Assembly: GCA_016716635.1 (NCBI GenBank)
Contig: JADJVZ010000003.1
Span: 1 to 25,297 of the forward strand
Direction: 5' to 3'
Source of the DNA: Micropruina sp.
GTDB lineage: Bacteria; Actinomycetota; Actinomycetes; Propionibacteriales; Propionibacteriaceae
Length of the DNA: 25,297 nucleotides
Below, piece by piece: positions 1 to 6,700 of this stretch; the stretch's first letter is position 1; every line of letters begins with the position of its first letter. Below the pieces are notes generated by a model. The model did not search any database. It was not told the origin of the DNA and was given only the letters and a program-made list of their open reading frames with translations. Made by a program: the position numbers and the translations under genes.

Positions 1-1
1 G

Positions 2-2080
2 CTGGTCGGCAGTCCCGACGCCGACTTTCGCGACGGGCAGGCCGAGGCGATCCATGCGCTCGCCGATGAACGCCGCCGGGCGCTGGTGGTGCAGCGCACC
101 GGCTGGGGCAAGTCGGCGGTCTACTTCGTGACGACCATGCTGCGGCGGGCGCAGGGGGCCGGTCCGACGTTGATCGTGTCGCCCTTACTGGCGCTGATGC
201 GTGACCAGATCGGGGCCGCCGAACGGGCGGGCATCCGAGCGGTGACCATGAACTCGTCCAACGCCACCGAGTGGGAGGACGTCCGCGAGGCGCTGCGCAC
301 CGACTCGGTCGACCTGCTGCTGGTGAGCCTGAGCGGCTCAACAATCCGAGCTTTCGTGAGAACCAACTGCCTGCGTTGGCCGAGCGGTGCGGGCTGCTGG
401 TGATCGATGAGGCCCACTGCATCAGCGACTGGGGGCACGACTTTCGTCCGGACTATCGACGCATCCGCGACCTGCTGGCCGAGCTTCCGTCCGGCACTCC
501 GGTGCTGGCGACCACGGCCACGGCGAACGCGCGGGTGGTGGCCGACGTGGCCGAGCAACTCAGCGTTGGGGCGGACGGGGTGCCGCACGAGGTCTTGACC
601 CTGCGCGGCGGCCTCGCCCGAGATTCGCTGCGGCTCGGGGTGCTGCCGATGGCGAGCCCGGTGCAGCGGTTGGGGTGGCTGCACGCATCTGGCCGAGCTG
701 CCGGGCAGCGGCATCATCTACACGCTCACGGTCGCGGGGGCCGAAGACCTGGCGGGGTCCTTGCGCGCGGCGGGGCACGAGGTGGCGGCCTATACGGGGC
801 GCACCGACACCGCTGAGCGCGAGGTGTTGGAGGGTCGCCTGCGTGCCAACGACGTGAAGGCGCTCATCGCCACGAGCGCGCTGGGCATGGGGTTCGACAA
901 GCCCGACCTCGGGTTCGTGCTGCACTTGGGCGCCCCCTCGTCGCCGGTCGCGTACTACCAGCAGGTCGGCCGCGCCGGGCGTGCCACCGATCGCGCTGAT
1001 GTGGTGCTGCTGCCCGGGCGGGAAGATGCCGACATCTGGCATTACTTCGCCACCAGTTCGATGCCGCCAGCATCTCGCCGAGGCGGTGATCGCGGCGCTG
1101 GCGGAGGCCGGGCGTCCGCTGTCGACGGGGGCGCTGGAGGCGCTGGTGGATCTGCGTCGCAACCGGCTCGAACTGCTCCTCAAGGTGCTGGACGTCGAGG
1201 GTGCTGTCCGCCGAGTGCAGGGCGGCTGGCTGGCCACGGGGCAACCGTGGGTCTATGACGCCGAGCGCTACGAGCGCGTGGCGGCGGCACGGTCACGTGA
1301 GCAGCAGTTGATGGTCGCCTACAAGACCACCACCGAGTGCCGCATGCGCTTCCTGCAGGAGTCACTCGACGACCCGACGGCGGCCGATTGCGGACGCTGT
1401 GACAGTTGTCTGGCTTCGGCGGGGAGCCGTCGTGGTTCGACGCCTACGTCGATCCTGCGCACCTGCGTCTTGCCGAGAAGCAGTTGGAGCAGGTCGGGGT
1501 CTCGATCGAACCACGCACCCTCTGGCCGACGGGCATGGAGAAGTTGGGGGTGTCGGCCAAGGGCAAGATCGGACCCGCCGCCGCAGCCGAGCCCGGGCGC
1601 GCCTTGGCCCGCCTCACGGACCTCGGCTGGGGCACCACGCTGCGAGAGTTGCTGGCGGGTTCCGACGGTCCGGTGCCCGCCGCCGTGGCGTCGGCCTGCG
1701 TCGACGTGCTCAAGGCCTGGCCGTGGGCTACCCGTCCCGTCGCGGTCGTGGCGATGCCGTCGGTCCACCACCCGCAACTCATCCAGAGCCTGGCGCAAGG
1801 CTTGGCCTCCGTCGGACGCCTGCGCTACCTCGGCACGCTCGATCTCGTGCGTCCGGAGTCGGCCGGGCCGGGCGGCAACAGCGCCTTCCGTCTCGCGGAC
1901 GTATGGTCGCGGTTTACCGTTGGTCCCGAACTGGCTGCTGCCCTCACTGAGGTCAAGGGCCCAGTGCTGCTCGTGGATGACCTCTGCGACTCCCGCTGGA
2001 CCCTCACCGTCGCGGCGAAACTGCTCCGTGCGGCAGGTGCGCCCGAAGTGCTTCCCTTCGCTCTGGCCGTGGTGGCCTGA
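2..2080 (+). CDS. recQ: RecQ-family ATP-dependent DNA helicase with C-terminal PRTase-like domain (5' partial, frameshifted)
   Basis: 3'-5' DNA helicase acting in repair and recombination. The reading frame is already open at base 2, so the N-terminus lies outside the window. Visible motifs in order: Walker A-like GWGKS (near base 105), SPLLALMRDQ (motif Ia), Walker B DEAHC (near 408), TATA motif III (near 515), helicase motif VI QQVGRAGR (near 960-985), then the RecQ zinc-binding cysteines ending CGRCDSC (near 1389-1410). After the helicase core comes a ~220-residue tail with the PRPP-binding-like motif VLLVDDLCDSRWT (near 1965-2005), seen in RecQ-like proteins of actinobacteria. Four single-base frame changes break it, near 331, 686, 1065 and 1408; removing them gives a continuous protein. 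The family assignment is secure. Whether the breaks are real or sequencing errors cannot be decided here, but their even spread with conserved motifs on both sides favours errors. Confidence 0.88.
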
Positions 2081-2189
2081 CGAGCGAGGACATCGACCTT
2101 CCCTGCTGTCTTGCTGCGATCTGCATTGGCGGGAGCTTCGTCGCCCCGAGGCTTAGGTGCCTTGGTTGAGAAGCCGCAGCCGGGGTCCC

Positions 2190-2195
2190 TACGAT
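2190..2195 (+). promoter_or_regulatory. Candidate -10 element (near-leaderless) of the DUF2510 gene
   Basis: TACGAT lies 8 nt before the ATG at 2204, so transcription would start at or within 1-2 nt of the start codon. No clear -35 hexamer is seen. Confidence 0.4.
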
Positions 2196-2203
2196 GCGGA
2201 CGC

Positions 2204-2541
2204 ATGGGACTCATTCGTAAGGCTGCCTCACTTTCGACGTTAGGGATCATCAGCTATCGCACCGATGCTGAGAGTGCTAGGAGGATGGCCAAGCAGACAC
2301 GCAACGCAGCACGCGCCAACGTTGTGCAGAACATGCAGCTGATTGAATTGCAGCGCCAGGCGTTGGCTACCCAGCAGCAAGGAGTGGCCATGCAGGCCGC
2401 GACGGTGGCAGCGCTGACGCCAGCTCAGACAGTCTCGCCCTCCACGGCAGCCGGGTGGTTTCCCGATCCCTCCGACCCCAAGCGATTTGCTACTGGACGG
2501 GCTCGGCTTGGGCGCCAGAGACCAAGAGGTATCCCGGCTAG
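2204..2541 (+). CDS. Small DUF2510-domain protein (one frameshift)
   Basis: Begins MGLIRKAASLSTLGIISY, followed by a charged, Gln/Ala-rich helical stretch (about residues 25-70) that could form a coiled coil. The C-terminus carries the DUF2510 signature: AGWFPDPSDPKR near residue 88, then YWTGSAWAPETKRYPG and a TAG stop at 2539-2541. The second half is in another frame. One base is missing near 2489; the family pattern R-(F/L)-R-Y-W suggests a lost C. Without the correction the frame runs on to 2626 with unrelated residues. DUF2510 is a short domain common in actinobacterial membrane or envelope-associated proteins; its function is unknown. The ATG at 2204 was chosen because conserved-looking sequence begins there and a -10-like TACGAT lies just upstream. 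Confidence 0.65.
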
Positions 2542-2615
2542 CGGCCTCGCGTCAGCCCGGAGGGATTGCCCACCTGGCGAGGGCGATCGTCCTGGTTATG
2601 ACCTCGACATCGGGC

Positions 2616-3116
2616 TCATGGGGTAGTGGGGCGCCGCCCCTGATAGCCGGCGCGCATGGCGGGATGGATGCCTGGAGTGAGGTCGAGGAGTGCTCCCAGC
2701 TTGGTGAGGAGAGCCAGCAGGGTCTGCCGCTCCGGGGTGGTGAGGCCCGCGACGACGTCCTCATCCATCAACGGGATCAGGGCCGCGGCGCGGGCGACCA
2801 GGGCCGAGCCGGTGGGCGTGATCTGCACGTTGAAGGCCCGGCGGTCGGTTCGGCTGCGCGCGCGGAGAACCCAGCCGGCAGCCTCCACCTCGTCAATCAG
2901 CCCCACCATGTTGTTGCGATGGATGCCCAACGCGTCGGCCAGTTGTTGTTGGGTCTGGCCGGGGTTGGCCGCGACGTGGGTGAGCACCCCGAACTCTCGC
3001 GGTGACATGCCCTCGCCCCGGAGGCGTTCGGCGAACACCTGGGCCGACCGGGCACCGATCTGGGAGAGCAGGAACGAAGGCGACTCGGCGTAGTTTGGCA
3101 GCTGGTCGTGGCTCAC
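2616..3116 (-). CDS. MarR-family transcriptional regulator
   Basis: Winged-helix repressor of about 166 residues, a typical MarR length. The core reads MSPREFGVLTHVAANPGQ, then TQQQLADALGIHRNNMVGL (recognition helix), DEVEAAGWVLRARSRTDRR (wing with the DRR motif) and a helical dimerisation C-terminus. The frame extends to a GTG at 3134 and an ATG at 3128, but I prefer GTG 3116 (MSHDQLPNYAES): TATGCT stands 7 nt upstream, fitting a leaderless start, and the 27-bp operator then falls over the -35 region. It diverges from the NAD(P)H-binding gene at 3191, and most likely represses itself and that gene. The ligand is unknown; redox-active or electrophilic compounds are a guess from the neighbouring reductase-like gene. 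Confidence 0.88.
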   Translation of the reverse strand: MSHDQLPNYAESPSFLLSQIGARSAQVFAERLRGEGMSPREFGVLTHVAANPGQTQQQLADALGIHRNNMVGLIDEVEAAGWVLRARSRTDRRAFNVQITPTGSALVARAAALIPLMDEDVVAGLTTPERQTLLALLTKLGALLDLTPGIHPAMRAGYQGRRPTTP

Positions 3117-3123
3117 AGTCCCG

Positions 3124-3129
3124 AGCATA
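3124..3129 (-). promoter_or_regulatory. Candidate -10 element of the marR gene (leaderless)
   Basis: On the minus strand TATGCT precedes the GTG at 3116 by 7 nt. The palindromic operator occupies the matching -35 region. Confidence 0.45.
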
Positions 3130-3139
3130 GACACTGGGG

Positions 3140-3166
3140 GTGATTGTCACCTAAGGTGACAATCAC
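3140..3166. promoter_or_regulatory. 27-bp perfect palindromic operator for the divergent MarR regulator
   Basis: Arms GTGATTGTCACCT and AGGTGACAATCAC are exact reverse complements of 13 bp around a single central A. The site lies between the divergent marR and NAD(P)H-binding genes. It contains a plus-strand -35-like TTGTCA (3144-3149) 17 bp before TTATTG (3167-3172), so a bound dimer would block both promoters. Length and symmetry fit MarR operators; binding itself is inferred. Confidence 0.8.
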
Positions 3167-3190
3167 TTATTGGTGCTTACAGGGAGAACC

Positions 3191-3822
3191 ATGAAGATTG
3201 CCGTCGTCGGGGCCTCGGGTCGCACCGGATCGCTCGTGGTTGAGCAGGCTCTCGCTCGGGGCCACGATGCCATCGCCCTCGCGCGCCGACCGGAGACCGT
3301 GACCGCGCAGGATCCGCGGCTCGTTGCCCGCGCCTGCGACGTACTCGATCCAGCGTCCGTCGCCCGGGGGTTGGAGGGTGCGACGCCGTGGTGTCGGCCC
3401 TGGGAATCGGGGCCTCGCGCGCCCCGACCACCGTGTACTCCGAGGGAGTCGCGAACATCGTGTCCGCCATGGCGTCGCACTCGATTCGCCGCATCGCCGT
3501 GGTTTCGGCGGCCCCGGTGGGGCCGCGCGAGGAGCAAGCGTTCTTCGAGCGGCGGGTGCTGATGCCGATCCTGGAGCAGTGCTTCGGTGCCACCTACGAC
3601 GACATGCGCCGCATGGAAGAGGTGCTCCAGCGAAGCGAGAACGACTGGATCTCGGTGCGTCCGCCACGGTTGCTCGACAACCCGGCGACGGGTTCCTACC
3701 GCATCGGGATCGCCCCACAGCCGCAGTCGAGGAGCATCACCTACGGCGACCTCGCGACGGCGCTCCTCGATTCGCTCGACCGTCCCGAGTTCTACGCAAA
3801 GGCCGCCTTCGTCGCCAACTGA
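3191..3822 (+). CDS. NAD(P)H-binding protein, atypical SDR / NmrA-like (one frameshift)
   Basis: Cytosolic Rossmann-fold protein of about 210 residues. The N-terminus MKIAVVGASGRTGSLVVEQA has the GxxGxxG dinucleotide-binding motif of atypical short-chain dehydrogenases (NmrA/flavin-reductase-like group). Later segments are VVSAAPVG (strand 5 region), SENDWISVRPPRL (a typical 'D-W-T-I-V-R-P-x-x-L' segment) and SITYGDLATALLDSLD near the end. The reading frame changes near 3380, where EGCDAVVSALGIG is expected and one base is missing; the second half continues to the TGA at 3820-3822. ATG 3191 has a good Shine-Dalgarno AGGGAG. Its divergent arrangement with marR suggests induction by the MarR ligand. 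The substrate is unknown. Confidence 0.82.
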
Positions 3823-3828
3823 GGGCGT

Positions 3829-3834
3829 TAGCCT
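3829..3834 (+). promoter_or_regulatory. Candidate leaderless -10 element of the hydrolase remnant
   Basis: TAGCCT is followed by exactly 6 nt and then ATG 3841, the same geometry as at several intact genes in the window. Confidence 0.4.
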
Positions 3835-3840
3835 GAAGCG

Positions 3841-3949
3841 ATGGTGAGGGGGTGTTGGTAATGCCCAGTCCTCTGCTGGGCGCTGCGGGCTGGGATGCGA
3901 CGCGCGCCTCCCTTACCGCCCGCGGGCACGACGTGGAGTTGGTCCGGCC
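3841..3949 (+). pseudogene. Truncated start of an alpha/beta-hydrolase-like gene
   Basis: From ATG 3841 the frame breaks after the G run at 3847-3851. If one extra base there is ignored, translation gives MVRGVLVMPSPLLGAAGW followed by DATRASLTARGHDVELV, which resembles the N-terminus of alpha/beta-hydrolases (strand with LV.SPL.G, then W, then an ARGH.V segment). Similarity stops where the ~20-bp repeat array begins, and no catalytic Ser, Asp or His region follows on either side of the insertion sequence. The assignment rests on about 35 residues and the promoter-like TAGCCT upstream, so it is tentative. Confidence 0.4.
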
Positions 3950-4022
3950 ACTCTGCTGGCGTCCGTGCGCACTCTGCTGGCGTTCTGCGCACTCTGCTGG
4001 CGTTGGGCTTCTTTGCTGACGA
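3950..4022 (+). repeat. Array of ~20-bp repeats containing ACTCTGCTGGCGT
   Basis: Exact ACTCTGCTGGCGT occurs at 3950, 3971 and 3991, and a diverged copy TCTTTGCTGACGA at about 4010. The spacing is 21, 20 and about 20 bp. Related copies in inverted orientation lie across the insertion sequence at 5693-5726. There are no spacers of constant length as in a CRISPR array. Confidence 0.75.
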
Positions 4023-4026
4023 AATA

Positions 4027-4047
4027 GAGCCTGTTGCTTTTTCGGGG
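4027..4047 (+). repeat. Left terminal inverted repeat of the IS
   Basis: Matches the complement of 5670-5690 at 18 of 21 positions. AATA lies just outside it. Confidence 0.75.
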
Positions 4048-4093
4048 TTGTGTCGGGCCGGGTTTCTGGGCGTGTGGGTGGAACAATTGTCTT

Positions 4094-5578
4094 GTGGCTA
4101 AGGGTTTCAAGGCGGTGGATCGGGACCAGGGGTTCTTGTTGCCGGTGGATATGCGGGATTGGCTCCCGGCTGATCATCTGGTCTGGTTCGTGATCGAGGT
4201 CATCGAGTCGTTAGACCTGTCGGCGTTCCGTGGCCGGTACCGGTTGGGTCGGGCGGGTCGGGAAGCGTTCGACCCGGTGATGATGGTGACTTTGTTGGCG
4301 TATGCCTACTGTCGGGCGTTGCGTTCCTCGCGTGGGATCGAGCGGGCGTGTTTGACTGATGTGGCGTTCCGGATCGTGTGTGGTCAGCGACGGCCAGACC
4401 ATACGGTGATCGCCCGGTTCCGGGCCGGTCATGAGGGAGCCTTGTCTGACTTGTTCGCTCAGGTGCTGGTGGTGTGTGGCCGGGCTGGGATGGGTCAGGT
4501 TGATCTGGTCGCGATCGATGGCACGAAGATCGCTGCGAATGCCGCGTTGGATCGCAGCCGGGATCTGGCCTGGTACCGCAAACACGCTGCGGCGTTCCTC
4601 AAGGAAGCCAGCCAGGTTGACGAGGCTGAGGATGCCGCTGAGGCAGCCGCCGGGGAACCAGCCGATCCACTGTTACGGGACCCGTCGGGTCGTCGGGAAC
4701 GGATCAGACAGGTCCTCGAAGAGTTCAACAACCGGCAAGCCAACCAAACCCAGCCAGTGGTCGAGGCCGAAGCCCGGGCCCGGCAGGCCCGAGCCGATTA
4801 TGAGGCGTTGGTCGCTGCCCGGCAGGCAGGTATCCAGGCCCAACGTCAGGGAAACCACATCGGCCGATCGTTCGATCCGGACCTGGTCCCGAAACGACAC
4901 CAGGCAGCCTTACGACGAGCCGAACGAGCCGAAAAGTTCGTTACCACGCTGCGGGAACGCCTCACCCGACAGTCCCCGGTCCGGGTGAACCAGACCGATC
5001 CCCAGTCCAAGATCATGAAGACCCGTCAGGGTTGGGTCCAGGGCTACAACTGTCAGATCGCGGTCAGCGCCGACGGGCTGATCCTGGTAGCCCAGGCCAC
5101 TACCCAGGCCACCGATAACGCCCAGTTCATCCCGATCATGACCAAAGCCGTTGAGGCCGTGGACCTGATCAACACCACCACCGGACAATCCCGCCAGATC
5201 CGCACGGTGCTCGCCGATGCCGGCTACTACAGCGAAGCCAACCTCGCCGCCCCAGGCCCTGACCGGATCATCGCCGCCGGGAAAGCCCACAACATCACCG
5301 CGAACAACCCCGGCACCGGGAAACCCCGCCCGATCAACGAACGCAACACTGCCAGCACCGCCATGATCAACCGGCTCAGCGACCCCGACACCGCCACCCT
5401 GTACAAACGCCGAAGCGCCCTGATCGAGCCCATCAACGCCCACCTCAAAGACCGCCGAGGGCTCCGCGTCTTCGCCCGACGAGGCCAACCCGCCGCCCAC
5501 AGCGAACTCAGATTCGCCGCCGCGATCACGAACCTGATGCGCCTCCGCAACACCGGCTACCAACCCCAACCCGCCTAA
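4094..5578 (+). CDS. IS1182-family-like transposase
   Basis: DDE transposase of about 494 residues, intact. The N-terminus (GFLLPVDMRDWLPADHLVWF, then RGIERACLTDVAFRIVCGQ) is the DUF772-type DNA-binding region of IS1182 and IS5-related enzymes. Catalytic acidic residues are visible as VAIDGTKI (first Asp), VLADAGYYSE (second Asp) and ALIEPINAHLKDRRGLRVF (Glu). A charged Ala/Arg/Glu-rich insertion between the first and second Asp is usual for this family. I chose GTG 4094 (VAKGFKAVDRDQGF); the frame is open further upstream to a TTG at 4034, but that part overlaps the terminal repeat. No frameshift occurs in 1.5 kb, so the element may be active. Confidence 0.92.
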   Translation: MAKGFKAVDRDQGFLLPVDMRDWLPADHLVWFVIEVIESLDLSAFRGRYRLGRAGREAFDPVMMVTLLAYAYCRALRSSRGIERACLTDVAFRIVCGQRRPDHTVIARFRAGHEGALSDLFAQVLVVCGRAGMGQVDLVAIDGTKIAANAALDRSRDLAWYRKHAAAFLKEASQVDEAEDAAEAAAGEPADPLLRDPSGRRERIRQVLEEFNNRQANQTQPVVEAEARARQARADYEALVAARQAGIQAQRQGNHIGRSFDPDLVPKRHQAALRRAERAEKFVTTLRERLTRQSPVRVNQTDPQSKIMKTRQGWVQGYNCQIAVSADGLILVAQATTQATDNAQFIPIMTKAVEAVDLINTTTGQSRQIRTVLADAGYYSEANLAAPGPDRIIAAGKAHNITANNPGTGKPRPINERNTASTAMINRLSDPDTATLYKRRSALIEPINAHLKDRRGLRVFARRGQPAAHSELRFAAAITNLMRLRNTGYQPQPA

Positions 5579-5669
5579 CAAAAGGCCCCACCACAGCCCT
5601 CCACGCACCCCACCCCGGGGTGGTCCCGCCCAACCCCACGGGCCGACCCGCCCACCCCACCAACCCCCG

Positions 5670-5690
5670 CCACGAAAAAACGACAGGCTC
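5670..5690 (-). repeat. Right terminal inverted repeat of the IS
   Basis: Complement of the left end at 4027-4047 with three mismatches. It is followed by AATA at 5691-5694. Confidence 0.75.
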
Positions 5691-5692
5691 AA

Positions 5693-5726
5693 TAGCGCCA
5701 GCTAAGACGGCTAACGCCAGCAAAGA
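5693..5726 (-). repeat. Inverted copies of the ~20-bp repeat right of the IS
   Basis: The complement reads TCTTTGCTGGCGTTA (5712-5726) and TCTTAGCTGGCGCTA (5693-5707), 19 bp apart. They mirror the copies left of the IS, so the flanks without the IS would form a long imperfect hairpin. Confidence 0.65.
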
Positions 5727-5765
5727 TGCGGGTGCTGGCAGGCGGACGGGGTATCCAGGCTTCGG

Positions 5766-6434
5766 TCACTCGGCCTGACGTTGGAGGACCTTGTCAATGA
5801 GGAAGCCGTCAAGGTCGTCCAAGGTGTCGATGACGGCGGCGCATTGGGCCAGCAGGGCGGGGGCCGGGGCTCGAAGTGCGGTGGGATGGCAATGACCGGC
5901 ATTCCCGCGTTGAGCCCCGCCTGGATTCCGTTGGTCGAATCCTCGATAACGACGCAGCGGCCCGGAGAGACGCCGAGGGCGTCCGCCGCAGAAGAAGGCA
6001 TCGGGGTCGGGTTTGCCCACTCCGTTGCCTTCTTCGGTTGAGCGGATCGCGCTGAACAGGTCGGTGATGCCCATCACGTCCAAAGCTGCGTCGATAAGGC
6101 GACGGGGGGACGAACTGGCCAACCCGATGGGTCCGCGATCGGCCATCCGTTGGACGGACGCCACCGCCCCCGGCAGCACCTCGACTCCTTGGCGGTAGTG
6201 GACGAGCATCCCCTTTATCACCTCGTTGGCCGCGGCCGACGGTGGGCCGGGGAAGCCCACGACGTTCACCAGATAGCCCGACCATTCCGGAGTGGACATG
6301 CCCATCATCGCTCGGGTCGCCGCCTCCGGCCACGGTATGCCGTGATCCTTCGCGAGGCCTCGGCGCACGACATCCCACACGTATTCGGTGTCGATCAGAG
6401 TGCCGTCCATGTCAAAGATGACCGCGCTTTTCAT
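5766..6434 (-). CDS. HAD-superfamily phosphatase / phosphoglucomutase-like hydrolase (two frameshifts)
   Basis: Cytosolic HAD hydrolase of about 222 residues. Motif I is AVIFDMDGTLIDTE (nucleophile Asp in DxDGT) at the N-terminus, motif II is IGLASSSPRRLIDAAL near residue 107, motif III is GKPDPDAF near 145, and motif IV is CVVIEDSTNGIQAGLNAGM. The cap domain between motifs I and II is helical, as in the beta-phosphoglucomutase/GPH subfamily. Two compensating frame changes, near 5990 and 5870, displace the motif IV segment into another frame; the last ~35 residues return to the original frame and end at 5766. ATG 6434 has GGGAGG 8 nt upstream. The substrate is probably a small phosphorylated sugar or metabolite and is not predictable here. 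Confidence 0.85.
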   Translation of the reverse strand: MKSAVIFDMDGTLIDTEYVWDVVRRGLAKDHGIPWPEAATRAMMGMSTPEWSGYLVNVVGFPGPPSAAANEVIKGMLVHYRQGVEVLPGAVASVQRMADRGPIGLASSSPRRLIDAALDVMGITDLFSAIRSTEEGNGVGKPDPDAFFCGGRPRRLSGPLRRYRGFDQRNPGGAQRGNAGHCHPTALRAPAPALLAQCAAVIDTLDDLDGFLIDKVLQRQAE

Positions 6435-6552
6435 GGCGCCATCCTCCCGCACTCCGCGCGAAGGTGGTTGCGCGCTTGCAGGCGACCCCAACGTCCAAAG
6501 ACGGGGCGGCGCGCGTCCGGTGGTGCGCGACGAAGAGGGTCGAGCGCGGTGT

Positions 6553-6558
6553 TAACCT
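6553..6558 (+). promoter_or_regulatory. Candidate -10 element of the thiamine transporter operon
   Basis: TAACCT ends 10 nt before the first conserved riboswitch bases, so transcription would begin near 6565, just ahead of the aptamer. The -35 element is not obvious. Confidence 0.4.
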
Positions 6559-6568
6559 TGCGACCAGA

Positions 6569-6652
6569 CAGGGGAGCGTCCCAGGGGCGCTGAGAGTGCG
6601 GGCATCCGCAGACCCTCGAACCTGATCCGGTTCATACCGGCGTAGGGAGTCG
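6569..6652 (+). promoter_or_regulatory. TPP riboswitch (THI element)
   Basis: Canonical conserved blocks appear in order: GGGGAGC (6571-6577), GCTGAGAG (6589-6596, the thi-box core), GACCCTCGAACCTGATC (6611-6627), CCGGTTCATACCGG, then CGTAGGGAGT (6641-6650). It binds thiamine pyrophosphate and lowers expression of the downstream transporter when TPP is abundant. It ends about 49 nt before the thiB start codon. This placement confirms that the ABC genes are for thiamine or a precursor. Confidence 0.96.
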
Positions 6653-6675
6653 GGATCTCCTCGGCATGGCCGAGC

Positions 6676-6694
6676 CCTCCGATGATTTTGGAGG
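6676..6694 (+). promoter_or_regulatory. Hairpin that can sequester the thiB ribosome-binding site
   Basis: CCTCC (6676-6680) is complementary to the Shine-Dalgarno GGAGG (6690-6694) across a 9-nt loop. An upstream hairpin CTCGGC-ATG-GCCGAG lies at 6660-6674. There is no U-run, so translational rather than transcriptional control by the riboswitch is likely. Confidence 0.55.
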
Positions 6695-6700
6695 AAACAT

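Larger units (their letters stand above)
4027..5690 (+). mobile_element. IS1182-family-like insertion sequence
   Basis: A 1,664-bp element bounded by 21-bp imperfect terminal inverted repeats. The left end (4027-4047) starts GAGCCTGTTGCTTTTTCG and the complement of the right end (5670-5690) starts GAGCCTGTCGTTTTTTCG; 18 of 21 positions match. The 4-bp sequence AATA occurs directly outside both ends (4023-4026 and 5691-5694), a plausible target duplication. One uninterrupted transposase gene fills the element. The codon choice (more TTG, GTT and CGG) looks slightly different from its neighbours. Length and end structure suit the IS1182 group; the exact IS name is not claimed. Confidence 0.82.

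Noticed and set aside
3950..4022. Possible CRISPR array
   Set aside because: Units are only ~13 bp with 7-8 bp between them and no cas genes; these are short tandem repeats.
4910..5692. Long minus-strand open frame (260 codons) inside the transposase
   Set aside because: It is Gly/Val-rich antisense of the transposase, an expected shadow in GC-rich DNA, and has no family features.
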